NCBI GenBank assembly: GCA_037783415.1 | Contig: JAZGTN010000009.1 | Coordinates: forward strand, 6,758,001-6,822,000 | Length of the DNA: 64,000 nt | Direction: 5' to 3' | DNA from: Leptasterias polaris | Taxonomy: Eukaryota > Echinodermata > Asteroidea > Forcipulatida > Asteriidae | Shown here: positions 18,935-28,640 of the stretch, one piece after another | How the letters are laid out: each line of letters begins with the position of its first letter | Numbering within the stretch: position 1 is the first letter of the stretch | Program-made: the position numbers and the translations under genes | The notes under the pieces: model-generated | What the model saw: the letters and a program-made list of their open reading frames with translations, nothing else | Database searches by the model: none | Told to the model about the DNA's origin: nothing

Positions 18935-19315
18935 AGGGCCAAGTTTCATTGAGCTGCTTAAAGGGTGTGTACATCATTGGTATTTGCCAAAGACCTGTAT
19001 CCAAACTTGATGTGACCCAACATATACATGAAATAACAAACCTGTTAAAGTTTAAGCTAAATCGGTCTTCGGAGTCATGAGAAAACAGTGAAAAAAACCC
19101 TTATGTGTTTTAACTTCTTTTCAAACATCGGAATTTATCCTGCAGGATAAAGACTATTATTTTACTCATTTCCTAAAAACTATGGCATTTCAAGCAAAAC
19201 TATTTCCAGGGAAGTTTTCCACCATGACCATCTTTATACCATGTAAGTTATGTGCAAATCTGTTAACATTTATTTGTTCAATCTTACCAATGTTGTACAC
19301 ACCCTTTAAAGGGAA
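18935..19315. mobile_element. TTAA-3 MITE inserted in a Fold-A left end
   Basis: GGGCCAAGTTTCATTGAGCTGC (18935-18957) is a Fold-A terminus. At its TTAA (18958-18961) a new element starts AGGGTGTGTACATCATTGGT and ends ACCAATGTTGTACACACCCT, with TTAA at 19316-19319. Internal landmarks are CATATACATGAAATAACAAA and TCCACCATGACCATCTTTAT. Relatives: 45501-45849 and 61603-61937. Confidence 0.85.
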
Positions 19316-19319
19316 CGTA

Positions 19320-19450
19320 CACCCTTAGTTTATGGAACAGTTCGATTGTTTCAAACCTACAAACTCTAAAACTATTAACTGAACTTTCATTTCCAAATCC
19401 AAACACAAGAAAGTTTACAATATATACAGAAAGAATGAAGGTGTAAATAC
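19320..19450. mobile_element. TTAA-2-like left arm, partial
   Basis: Immediately after the TTAA at 19316 comes AGGGAACGTACACCCTTAGT and ATGGAACAGTTCGATTGTTT, resembling the left arm of TTAA-2. No matching right arm is seen before the unrelated sequence at about 19450-19830, which holds no recognisable feature. Confidence 0.5.
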
Positions 19451-19834
19451 ATAATGCAGAGGAAAATATAAATACAACAAGCTTGGAAGTGGAGGGGGTC
19501 CATAAGAAGCACAGCTTGTCGAGTATGGCCCCCTGTATTATGTTGACTGTAGATGGGGTATGTCAAAGGTAGGAAGGACCCAAGCTACAATCAACAAACA
19601 TTGAACATTAAGACAATCAATGGCCTGGCAAAGGATAAATTAGGAAATTATTAACAAAGCGAGATAAACAAAACAATACATGAAAACAAGGAATTAAATC
19701 AAGCAAATCAAGTACCTGTAAATCATTTTTAATGTTTTAACCTCTGCCACTTACTTTCGCGTCTCTTGCTTTTAAAAATGTGTTTAGATTTGTAAACATT
19801 TTTATATTTTTATATATATATTTTTATATTTGCT

Positions 19835-19996
19835 TGTGTGTGTAGCCAGAGTTATTGGAATTGAAAGCCTTCGGGTCACAGTTTTTAAGTAAACTTTTTA
19901 AATTCCGGGCATATGGCTCTGGTTTCTTTTTCTAATACATTTTTTGTGATTGTAATATGCGTTTTTTAATGCCGAATAAATAATAATAATAATGAA
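19835..19996 (+). mobile_element. CR1/L2-type LINE 3' end fragment
   Basis: AAAGCCTTCGGGTCACAGTT, GGGCATATGGCTCTGG and a 3' end ATGCCGAATAAATAATAATA are typical of an L2/CR1 3' UTR with a short repeat tail. Confidence 0.55.
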
Positions 19997-20121
19997 GTTG
20001 ATTGCTGAAAATCATGAAAATGTAACATTTTGTATTTTCAGTGAGCTTCGTTTCCACACACAGATCTAATTTTCTGGATTTTTCATTTTCATACAATCTC
20101 ATCCCGGTTCTTTTGTTTTAG

Positions 20122-20253
20122 GTGCCGTACTGTGGAGCAATTGCTCTTCAAGAATATACCGATTTTGGTATATGGGACCTTATAACGCCTCCGTTTCCAA
20201 CACTGACCCATGCACCAAATGGACGATTTGACTGGCACATTATGCAAGGTTAA
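20122..20253 (+). CDS. UBASH3B: UBASH3 terminal exon with stop codon
   Basis: The acceptor TTTTGTTTTAG opens the exon in phase 0. It encodes VPYCGAIALQEYTDFGIWDL, then a segment with TPPFPTLTHAPNGRFDW and a short tail HIMQG before TAA at 20251-20253. The family C-terminus has the same order: VPY/IPY, GxW, NPP/DPP, LTHG, FNW and a few residues to the end. The protein is therefore complete at this end. A cryptic donor-like GGTTAA overlaps the stop but is a poor match. Confidence 0.93.
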   Translation: MPYCGAIALQEYTDFGIWDLITPPFPTLTHAPNGRFDWHIMQG

Positions 20254-20360
20254 CTCTTCATTGTACCTCATGTCTGTACTGAGAGAATCGTGAGAATTGA
20301 CTGCTTGGATTTGACCGCCTGGTCATGTAAGCTTAAATCTCCATCTGGACCTTATGTTAA

Positions 20361-20745
20361 AGGTGCTGCATACGTTTGGTAATTGGAGCCTACTGATTGT
20401 GTTAATTCTATATAAATATAGGTATATACAATAAAACTTACCTGTGAAAATTTCACTTCAAACTGTTCGTGTTTTTGAGATATCATTGAAAAACCGGGGC
20501 GAATATTTCCACGCAGGTAGAATATTCCCTATAGGAATACACAGTCTGAGAAGCGTTGCGGCCGTAACGCTTCTCAGATTCAAATTTTGGGGGATAAAAA
20601 GTGATATATTTTTCCATAACCGCAGTACTTCGAAGTGAAAAGTTTCTCAAAATGCATTATACTATCCACAGCTGCTGTACTTCTTAACAAGTAAGTTTTT
20701 ATTGCCATTAATTTTCAGAGTCATTACCAAACGTATACAGACCCT
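20361..20745. mobile_element. TTAA-2 foldback MITE in likely UBASH3 3' UTR
   Basis: TTAA at 20357-20360 and 20746-20749. Ends AGGTGCTGCATACGTTTGGT and ACCAAACGTATACAGACCCT. An internal perfect hairpin, GAAGCGTTGCGGCCGTAACG followed by CTTCTC, lies at about 20551-20578. Highly similar to 14569-14956. Confidence 0.9.
20430..20435 (+). promoter_or_regulatory. First AATAAA after the UBASH3 stop, inside a MITE
   Basis: No AATAAA or ATTAAA lies between the stop (20253) and this site. It falls within the TTAA-2 element at 20361-20745. Use as a poly(A) signal is possible but unproven. Other AATAAA hexamers lie further on, for example near 23105 and 23162. Confidence 0.3.
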
Positions 20746-20749
20746 TTAA

Positions 20750-21250
20750 AGAGGTGCTCCATGGTCAAATTCAGTTTTATCTTTCACTCATTCACTCAAT
20801 AGATAGAGTCACCTCATGAAAGTGGGTGAAAAATGTAAAGTTAAAATGGTGTAAAATGCCACTGTTTCTGATACCCTTCAAGTGCAATATTTGTCAAAAT
20901 CATGTTTCGTGATGTCACATTTCAAATAATGGTCTGTACATTTTTCTACAAAGAATAATGTTCAGTTCATTCCTGAATTTTATTGGTAATCAATCAAAAT
21001 AGCATTGAAATTTGATCTTTTGACCGGTGCTAAAATTCCTATTCGGAATGTACAGCCCTTTCTGTTTTTGCTGTCTGATAACGTCATGTTTGAACTTTCG
21101 CTCAGAAAGAGTATCAAACAAATTGACATTTTACACCATTTGAATGTGAGGTTAGAGACTTGTAATTTTTTCCCAACTTTCATGAGGACTCTATCTATTG
21201 GAAAATGGGATGTGCATCACAAAACTTTATTTGACCTTGGAGAACCTAGA
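20750..21250. mobile_element. TTAA-4-related foldback MITE sharing a TTAA with its neighbour
   Basis: Starts at the same TTAA (20746-20749) with AGAGGTGCTCCATGGTCAAA; the right end is the inverted TTTGACCTTGGAGAACCT near 21250. Inner arms carry AATAGATAGAGTC and GGACTCTATCTATTGG, as in 15278-15559. The right TTAA is not preserved. Confidence 0.7.
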
Positions 21251-21534
21251 TACGAAAATACATTCATAGAGCTATGAATTTAATTTCTTATCTTCACAAT
21301 ATGAGGAATCGATGCAAATTTTGCTGGAGCAATTTAGAAAGATTTGATATTTAGAAATTGCCACACCCCATAACAACTCAACAAACCGTAATCGTGGCAT
21401 TTATTTGTAGTGTAAATTTGCAAGTGAGAAACTTGTTGAGAATATCGTCACTTCGTGCTGCACCATTTTTGATTACAAATTTTTGTGGGCCATGCTTTAA
21501 CTGTGTGTCTTTCAGGCAAAGGCGCTTTGGTCTA

Positions 21535-21608
21535 ATATCATGGCTCCGCTTACTGCGCTTACTGCGCCGTAAGCACAAAATTATGCGGTAAGTAGAACCA
21601 GGAATTCG
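21535..21608. mobile_element. Fold-B MITE remnant
   Basis: ATCATGGCTCCGCTTACTGC faces GCGGTAAGTAGAACCAGGAA, a short internally deleted Fold-B copy. Confidence 0.5.
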
Positions 21609-21687
21609 GGCCGTGTTACTTGACCTCTACTTTGTATTTTAACACACACAGGGAAGGGATGTCATGAAAGTTGCAATTGGTCTCTGG

Positions 21688-21924
21688 CATAGAAATAGAA
21701 CCAGGAGAACGCTGAGTGCGTCATTGTGCGTGCGATTTCGTTGTGAGACCATTTTTATGGACGCGTACGCCATTTTTTTACGCGTGTATGGCAAAATTAG
21801 CATATTACGGTCTATGTGCGTTGCCATTTTGCCATACACGCGTGTCGCGTGGTATCGATACGCCGCGTCCACAGACGACACATAGGGCGGTCGAGCTCAG
21901 CGTTCTCCGGGTTCTATTTCTATG
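21688..21924. mobile_element. MITE with perfect 8-bp target duplication (hAT-like)
   Basis: Inverted ends CATAGAAATAGAACCAGGAG and CTCCGGGTTCTATTTCTATG bound a 237-bp palindromic element rich in CG (TACGCGTGTATGGC and its inverse). The flanking 8-mers at 21680-21687 and 21925-21932 are both GTCTCTGG. An 8-bp duplication and CA...TG termini fit the hAT superfamily. Confidence 0.88.
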
Positions 21925-22037
21925 GTCTCTGGCCAAAGTTCCATGTGTCATTTTAATTCTTGACTCCTAAACAATACTCTTTCTTTAATACTTTTTCCTC
22001 AACATTAACTATGTCTTTCATACAACTTTAGCTAGAC

Positions 22038-22345
22038 CATGGAGGAAGAAATACAAGGAGTTTGAACGGCCCGCCAACCCCCCACAGCGTAATTAACGCC
22101 CAATTATCGATCCTAGCTGTTCAGTGGAAAATAGAAGCCTTTTTGTACTATTTTGATATGAATGATCGTGCCACCCTTCCAAGTCTTTTAATCTTGGCTC
22201 CATACTGCGCAAGCGCACACAGAGAGGCGGCGTGTCGCGTGCGGTTAGGAAGTGCGTTACAACTGCGCGTTTATCTGTGGCGGTACCAGACCTTGGACGT
22301 TTGATCTCCTGTTCGTTGTAACTCCTTGTGTTTCTTCCTCCATGG
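22038..22345. mobile_element. MITE with CCATGGAGGAAGAAA termini
   Basis: Left CCATGGAGGAAGAAATACAA with GGAGTT, right AACTCCTTGTGTTTCTTCCT with CCATGG, are inverted repeats of about 26 bp. CTAGA flanks both sides, a possible 5-bp target duplication. The interior is GC-rich and shows no transposase. Confidence 0.8.
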
Positions 22346-22584
22346 CTAGACTAAATGTATTTTTCTAAAAAAAGTGTACAGTTTAGTTTTTATCTCAAAT
22401 GTAGAAACCTAAGACATGGTATCCATGCAGTACACATTAACTTTAAATTTTCTGGCTCCTTTTGAGTTTCAGTATTTTAAAGTTAGAAGCATGCTTTGTT
22501 AATGAATCCCCTAAAAAACCTGTGTAATTTCTATCCGAAAGCCTCCCCTGCAAAATTATTTTGTCTGAAACGCCCCATTTTAAT

Positions 22585-22830
22585 TTATTTGTTTAATGAG
22601 AGATCGCCTAATATCACAAAGCCACGGACAGCCACTTTGAGGTGAGGACTACACTTAACTGATTTGGGCTATTGACCCAAATCAACTGCCAGCAGCCAGG
22701 GGCACATTGCCACCTACTCCTGGGGCTGAAACAGGGTTACCCCCCTTCACAGTCTGCAAGGATGTAGGCATGGGTATCATCCACTAGGAGCCTGGCTGGT
22801 ACAGGAGAATGCACTACCTTCCCAACAAAA
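22585..22830 (-). repeat. SINE-A body, minus orientation, head missing
   Basis: Begins TTAATGAGAGATCGCCTAAT and ends GGAGAATGCACTACCTTCCC. Matches 8716-8965 almost base for base, with an extra short duplication AGCAGCC near 22690. Confidence 0.85.
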
Positions 22831-23675
22831 TCAAAAGTATGTCGAAAAATTAGATTTTCAAAAACTTCCTCAATGCGAGTTTTTGAAAGAAAAAAAATAT
22901 AAAAAATCAGTGGTTTCCGTTTGTGAATGCTCTGATCTTGATTAAAATACCATAGAATTTTATTGCTGTTTACTCAACAAATAGAACCTTTATTCAGCTG
23001 AAACATTCACATGTAACTTTTAATATACCTATAGGGACAATTTGGCCTTTAAATCATCATTACGTTGACAACCACTAATCTATGATTCTACCATCAGGTA
23101 AAAGAATAAAAAAACAAAACCGAAAAAACGTCTGAATGCGTTTTAAATAATTTAATAGTATTTAATAAATGACTTAATCATAAAACAAAATGCCTCTGAG
23201 GGCCACAGCTTTTGATTATTTCTGCTTTTCCGTTTTTAAGAAAAGCAAATGTTTTTTCCACACTGACCCAGGCAAGTTTTTTATGAACACCAATTAACAG
23301 TTCATGAGTTTTGAAATAATAGATGTTTTCACAGTTTCTGATGGAAAGTGTTTAAATTCATCTTGAGATTGATCCCAGCACTAAGTTGCATTTATCCCTC
23401 GTGGTCAAAAAGGCTCTGTTGCAATCAACTGTACCAATTTGAAAATGAAAGCCTGCCCCTAGGCTGTAGACAAAGTTGAGCAGTGGTCAACCTTCTACCG
23501 CACACAGCTCACAGGCTGTGAATGAATGCTGACAATTGTTAATTATATCAAGTGTTAGGAAGTTGGTTAGGACTATATAGTGTTAATCATGAGCTATGCT
23601 CTAATCTAACCCAATTCCTAATATCTGCCCCTGGTGGTGTTAAGTAGAACTTTATTATTGCGTGTAGTCCAGGTA
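22831..23675. other. Unassigned AT-rich DNA
   Basis: AT-rich, with several AATAAA hexamers (for example near 23105 and 23162) that could serve a long UBASH3 3' UTR. No coding or repeat family recognised. Confidence 0.4.
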
Positions 23676-23679
23676 ATTT

Positions 23680-23955
23680 AAAGTAGGGTATACCTTTGGT
23701 AATTACTCCAAAAATTAATGACCATAAAAACTTACTCGGTAACATTGTTAGAAACCACAGCCTTTGTAATAATGCAGTTTTAGGGAAAGAGGTAAGTTTT
23801 CACTTAATCTGAGGCATCTGAAAGCCTACAATTCTATGCAACAAGGAGTGATCAATTGAGCCAAACTATTTACAGGTTTGTTATGTTATGCATATGTTGG
23901 GATACACCAAGTGAGGATATTGGTCTGTAAAATTTTTTCAAAAGTATACCCTGCT
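23680..23955. mobile_element. TTAA-1-related MITE (subgroup 1b)
   Basis: Starts TTTAAAGTAGGGTATACCTT and TGGTAATTACTCC. The right arm has ATGCATATGTTGGGATACAC and ends CAAAAGTATACCCTGCTCC. It shares the ACAACAAGG, CAATTGAGCC and CAAGTGAG(A)AT landmarks of TTAA-1 but differs at the ends. Confidence 0.75.
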
Positions 23956-24687
23956 CCGTTTTTGTATGAAAATTATTACATTTGGTTACATTTAACAAAC
24001 ATTGGAATTTAAATTTGTGCATGAATCACCTTAATTACTTATAGTTTGCTGCAAATCGTTGTGTAATTTGCATTATTTGCAATAATATTTTAATTTGAAG
24101 GAGTTTTAAGAAAAAGGTTTATTTTTGTAAAATTGTGAATGTAAGAAATGGAAACTATCAGATTATTTATCATACCTTTGGACCCGGATGACGTATTTTA
24201 AAGTCAGATTCTACCATTCTGTGTTTGGAAGAATGATGTTAACATTTATTACCATTTATTGGGTGCCACCGTGGATCTGTTGATATTTGTTGATGGTGGG
24301 TTGTAATTATATTAGTGACAATGAAATAATGCTATGAAATAATGATTATCAGGAGTCCCCTGTTTTGTTTCTCTTCAACATTCGAGATTTATTAACAATG
24401 TACATGAATGTTGCAATGCAATTTGTCCGTACTGTATGTATTTGGCATACAATTATTTTAGGGGTCAAATGACATAACAAGGTGGTAACCAGCTATTTAA
24501 CTATGATGTTTAGCTGGTTGTCTGTTTATTTTAATACTATGCATGTACATTTGTGAAGCCATTCTTTTTATCACGGGCAAATGTCACCAGTCTGCTTAGT
24601 AGACAAATTAAATTCTTAAAGACATTTTGTTTAACAGCAAATGGGCTCATGATAATACCATAGGGTTACATGTTTGTTGTTTGTAGC
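23956..24687. other. Unassigned AT-rich DNA
   Basis: I see no gene, repeat family or strong secondary structure in this stretch. Confidence 0.4.
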
Positions 24688-24716
24688 CTGGGCCCAATTT
24701 ATATGGAGCTGCTTAA

Positions 24717-25082
24717 AGGCACTGTACACGTTTGGTAATTACTAAAAATATATATTAGCATAAAAACTTACTTGGTAGAGCAATGGGGAGCTGTTGATAG
24801 TATAAAACATTGTGAGAAACCACTCCCTCTGAAGTAACGTAGTTTTTGAGAAAGCGGTAATTTCTCACTAAAATAATAAAAGACTTCTGGCCAGAAGCCT
24901 TTTATTCCTATCTGAAAGCACACTAATTTGTACAACAAGGGTGTTTTTTCTTTCATCATTTTCTTGCAACTTCAATGACCAATTGAGCCCAAATTTTCAC
25001 AGGCTTGTTATTTTATGCATATGTTGGGATACACCAAGTGAGAATACTGGTCTTTGACAATTACAAAACGTGTTCAGTGCCT
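24717..25082. mobile_element. TTAA-1 MITE, copy 1
   Basis: AGGCACTGTACACGTTTGGT at the left, ACAAAACGTGTTCAGTGCCT at the right, TTAA on both sides. The left half differs from copy 2 at several positions; the right half is identical to copy 2. Confidence 0.93.
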
Positions 25083-25223
25083 TTAAAGCACAAAAACAAA
25101 CTAAGTTCAACAAAATGATGCTTGCCCGAATAAGGATATCATCCAAAATACCATCACACATGTACAATCTGTGACTGGTAGCCTGCTTTCTTTTCTTCTT
25201 CTTGCTTAGAAGAGAATTGTTAA

Positions 25224-25589
25224 AGGCACTGTACACGTTTGGTAATTACTCAAAATATATATTGGCATAAAAACTTACTTGGTAACGAGCAACGGAGAGC
25301 TGTTGATAGTATAAAACATTGTGAGAAACGACTCCCTCTGAAGTAACGTAGTTTTTGAGAAAGAGGTAATTTCTCACTAAAATAATAAGACTTCTGGCCA
25401 GAAGCCTTTTATTCCTATCTGAAAGCACACTAATTTGTACAACAAGGGTGTTTTTTCTTTCATCATTTTCTTGCAACTTCAATGACCAATTGAGCCCAAA
25501 TTTTCACAGGCTTGTTATTTTATGCATATGTTGGGATACACCAAGTGAGAATACTGGTCTTTGACAATTACAAAACGTGTTCAGTGCCT
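25224..25589. mobile_element. TTAA-1 MITE, copy 2
   Basis: Full-length, TTAA flanked. The right half matches copy 1 exactly and the left half matches copy 3 exactly, placing the duplication breakpoints inside the elements. Confidence 0.93.
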
Positions 25590-25730
25590 TTAAAGCACAA
25601 AAACAAACTAAGTTCAACAAAATGATGCTTGCCCGAATAAGGATATCATCCAAAATACCATCACACATGTACAATCTGTGACTGGTAGCCTGCTTTCTTT
25701 TCTTCTTCTTGCTTAGAAGAGAATTGTTAA

Positions 25731-26019
25731 AGGCACTGTACACGTTTGGTAATTACTCAAAATATATATTGGCATAAAAACTTACTTGGTAACGAGCAAC
25801 GGAGAGCTGTTGATAGTATAAAACATTGTGAGAAACGACTCCCTCTGAAGTAACGTAGTTTTTGAGAAAGAGGTAATTTCTCACTAAAATAATAAGACTT
25901 CTGGCCAGAAGCCTTTTATTCCTATCTGAAAGCACACAGGCTTGTTATTTTATGCATATGTTGGGATACACCAAGTGAGAATACTGGTCTTTGACAATTA
26001 CAAAACGTGTTCAGTGCCT
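25731..26019. mobile_element. TTAA-1 MITE, copy 3, internal 77-bp deletion
   Basis: Lacks the segment from TAATTTGTACAACAAGGG to TTTTCAC present in copies 1 and 2. The junction reads AAGCACACAGGCTTG, with an ACAC/CACA microhomology. Confidence 0.92.
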
Positions 26020-26060
26020 TTAAGCATTATTTGCTGCTGAAGTAGTTCTGTGAAATTGGG

Positions 26061-27035
26061 CAAAGGTCCCTATTTAGCTACGCTCGTTCGTTTCGTTCAG
26101 TTCTATCCAATCCCCGATATGAGGCAGAGGTTGTCCACTCCCCAATGTCCCAATACTTTAACACACTCTTTTCTTCTCGTACAGAAGTACCCACTCCCCT
26201 TAAAATCCTTTAAAGAATTCCTGAGATTCCCAGTAAAGAATTCCTGAGATTCCCAGAGTAAAGACACAATACCATGCCACGTATCGAGCACCAATGTTCA
26301 GTTCAATGACCCATTATGTAGTACTGTAAAACATGCAATGCACTTTTGTGTATTCCCTAACAACACTTTCATCTATTGTGAGGTGTTTGACATTTCTTGG
26401 TAACATTCTGAATTTGCAAATCAGGTGTAATTGATTGGTGCTGGAGCAGGTGCACTCTCAGCAAACCAGCTTATCATGCTCGTACCTCTTCCTCTGTCAC
26501 GTGATGTATTACTTTGAGCATGTTTCATAACCGACAAAATTAAAGCAGCATTTTGTAGTTAGCTATTTTTTCTTACATAATTTATGCAGATATTTAACAT
26601 ATCAGAAGTTATTCTTGTTTTGTCTTGCAACGAGAAGGAATTTGATTGTCAACAGAGAGGGCTTTGTTGCTAAAAAGTTTTGTTAACAAAACTAAAATGA
26701 TAACTGAAAACTTATAGAAGGGTATTTGACAAATGCTAAATGTTATTTTAACTGACACACTTTAATTGCAAAGCTATATAATTTTTTGGCGTATATTTTA
26801 GCAATGTACATTGGCACGTGAGCTTATATTAAATAGTATTTTAAAACTTTTTAAAATTCTAAGGCATAATGATGTAAACAAATTTTAAATAAAAGTTTTG
26901 CTATTTTTTAAAGGAAGCGAGCTTTTGGATTTTTTGTCTTTATTATTTTCGGGGAAGTAACCTCACACGTCCCCAACGATGAAAGCTCATTCGAAAACAG
27001 CCTACGTTTTGTTTCCATAAAATTATGTTTTTATA
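26061..27035. other. Unassigned AT-rich DNA
   Basis: No coding signal. A small direct repeat, GAATTCCTGAGATTCCCAG, occurs twice near 26215-26256. Confidence 0.4.
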
Positions 27036-27038
27036 AAA

Positions 27039-27206
27039 CAATAGATCGATCCATTAAGCCCCGCCTCCTTACGAGTTGACCAATCACAGCCGCGAAACCC
27101 GATCACCATTAGTGCAAAGATCACCAAACGGCTCAAATGGTGATCAGATTTCGCGGTTGTGATTGGTCAATGAGAAATGGGCGTGGCTTAATGGATCGGT
27201 GTATTG
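27039..27206. mobile_element. CCAAT-box palindromic MITE, copy 1
   Basis: The whole 168 bp folds on itself: CAATAGATCGATCCATTAAG at the left, CTTAATGGATCGGTGTATTG at the right, and GATCACCATT facing AATGGTGATC in the centre. It carries CCAAT boxes on both strands (GACCAATCAC and GTGATTGGTC) and a GGGCGTGGC GC/CACCC-type box. Copies 2 and 3 are at 30419 and 31894. Confidence 0.93.
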
Positions 27207-28447
27207 AAAGAAGGGGCCAGCAATCTTGGTTGAATCTTTTATTTGCGCCAGTTTGGGAGTATACCGTGCCCGATATGGGTTGGAGATATATCTCCAAATG
27301 TTAAAATATTATATTCCTCTGGTACCCAAATACCCCCTTAAAATCCTCCGAATAATTCCTGACATTTCAAGCACACAATGAAGACACCAAGACACCATGA
27401 CACAAATCGTGCACCAAATGTATGTAATTGACAAAAAACTTCCCTCTTTCTTTCTCCAACATCCATACGTTGTAATTATCCCAACAATAAATAACGCCCG
27501 TTAAAGAAACACCTGTGGCTCGTGTCACCGACCGGCTATCAACTGCTCATACGTCATGACTTTTAACCAATCACCCTGCTCCATGCTTCTTAAGCACCGC
27601 CCACCCACACTTACGTCCAATCAGAGCTGCCGTTACTCTTGCCACAGCACCTTGTACAGAATGTAGCGTGTATTGTGTTATGTAAGCTGAATGCAGTGTT
27701 TTACGCGGGCATCTCGCAGACGACATTATTTGCAAATGCAATACATCACACTCGAATTTCACACATGTCAATATTTTACTCTGATGTTCTTGGAATGAGA
27801 CATCGTTAAGTAGTCTATTATTGATTTTGCTTCTACCGCCATTGCTCCTTCTATTAACGGTCATTTCCGTCAGTGCTCGAGGCTGTGTAAATCAGGGGAC
27901 GACTCGTTGGAAAAGAAGAGTTTTTAAGGTAAGTAAATGACAACTCGTCGGTAAAGACTAGTGCCATACACCAGTGTAGCAGTTACATTACTATTAGGAT
28001 CGCATGTCACACGAGCGATATACACTGCAGGCAACCAGTTCCAGGAACTTCCAGGCAAGATAATCCATTCACATTTGAATATCCACATATTATTATTGGA
28101 GATCGTAAGACATTGTTTGTAAAATTACTCTCGTGCTACCAAAGTGGTTGTGTAGCATGCACTGTAGTTGGTTGCATCCAAGTTGCCTGTTAAAAGTTGC
28201 CCTGTGTAACAAAAGCCAGATAGGACGCAACGGAGGAGTCCAACCTGTATCACTGTAATGTAACCCAGGCTCAGTTTTGTTGAAACTGTTAATCATAGAC
28301 TTCATTGGAACAGAATGGTTGCTTTTGTCATGAAACAAAACTGCTATTGACCAAACTCGCATAATGTGTTTCCCACAATATACTTTGGTTGCGCCATTTT
28401 GTGAGTCAACTTAAAACGTGTGTTACCGTGTAGAAGTATGCTTTACC
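27207..28447. other. Unassigned DNA
   Basis: Apart from the promoter-like part at 27540-27930 I see no exon with a recognisable product and no repeat family. Confidence 0.35.
27540..27930 (+). promoter_or_regulatory. Possible promoter and noncoding first exon
   Basis: Two CCAAT boxes (AACCAATCACC near 27567 and GTCCAATCAGAGC near 27613) lie upstream of GC-richer DNA, followed by a consensus donor AAG|GTAAGT at 27926-27929. No downstream exon was identified, so this is only a candidate. Confidence 0.18.
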
Positions 28448-28640
28448 CGAATTTTTATCATCAGTGGGCCCAATTTCATACAGCTGATTCAGCAGAAAAT
28501 ACTGCTTGACAAATTTCTTTGCTAAGCAATTATTGAGTGGGGCACCAGTCATAACAATGCAAACTAAATGTTTTTTGTTTTGCTCTGGTAACCTTTTTTG
28601 TTCAGCAATACTTTTCCTGGCTTTTCAAAGTCGTTTGTGT
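28448..28640. mobile_element. Fold-A-like MITE fragment
   Basis: Starts GTGGGCCCAATTTCATACAG and continues with CTGCTTGACAAATTTC and TTGCTAAGCAATTATTGAGT. A clear right terminus is missing. Confidence 0.6.

Larger units (their letters stand above)
1802..20253 (+). other. UBASH3B: UBASH3 (STS-1/TULA-2-like) gene, 3' part: eight exons spanning SH3 to stop codon
   Basis: UBASH3 proteins are cytosolic, with UBA, 2H-phosphoesterase, SH3 and histidine-phosphatase domains. In vertebrates they bind ubiquitin and CBL and dephosphorylate Syk/ZAP-70-type tyrosine kinases. Here only the SH3 domain, linker and phosphatase domain lie in the window. All seven introns obey GT-AG, exon phases join without a break, and the summed coding length is 1248 nt (415 codons plus stop). 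The phosphatase keeps the family's key residues: Arg-His-x-Glu-Arg in exon 3, the Arg of SSPALRCVQTA in exon 5, the Glu of LFEW in exon 6 and the His of VGHASS in exon 7. The family's RHG is RHA here. Assignment to the UBASH3 family is firm. The B rather than A symbol is a convenience, because an invertebrate gene may predate the vertebrate split. Confidence 0.93.
24688..26060. mobile_element. Fold-A element invaded by TTAA-1 copies, with 507-bp tandem duplication
   Basis: The outer ends are GGGCCCAATTTATATGGAGC (24690) and AGTTCTGTGAAATTGGGC (to about 26059), the two termini of Fold-A. Inside are three TTAA-1 copies at 24717-25082, 25224-25589 and 25731-26019. They are separated by two identical Fold-A interior spacers (AAGCACAAAAACAAACTAAG to CTTAGAAGAGAATTG). 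TTAA sites recur at 24713, 25220, 25727 and at 25083, 25590, exactly 507 bp apart. Confidence 0.93.

Noticed and set aside
24997..25743. Two identical minus-strand open frames of 79 codons
   Set aside because: They lie in the duplicated MITE/spacer DNA; identity reflects the 507-bp duplication, not protein selection.
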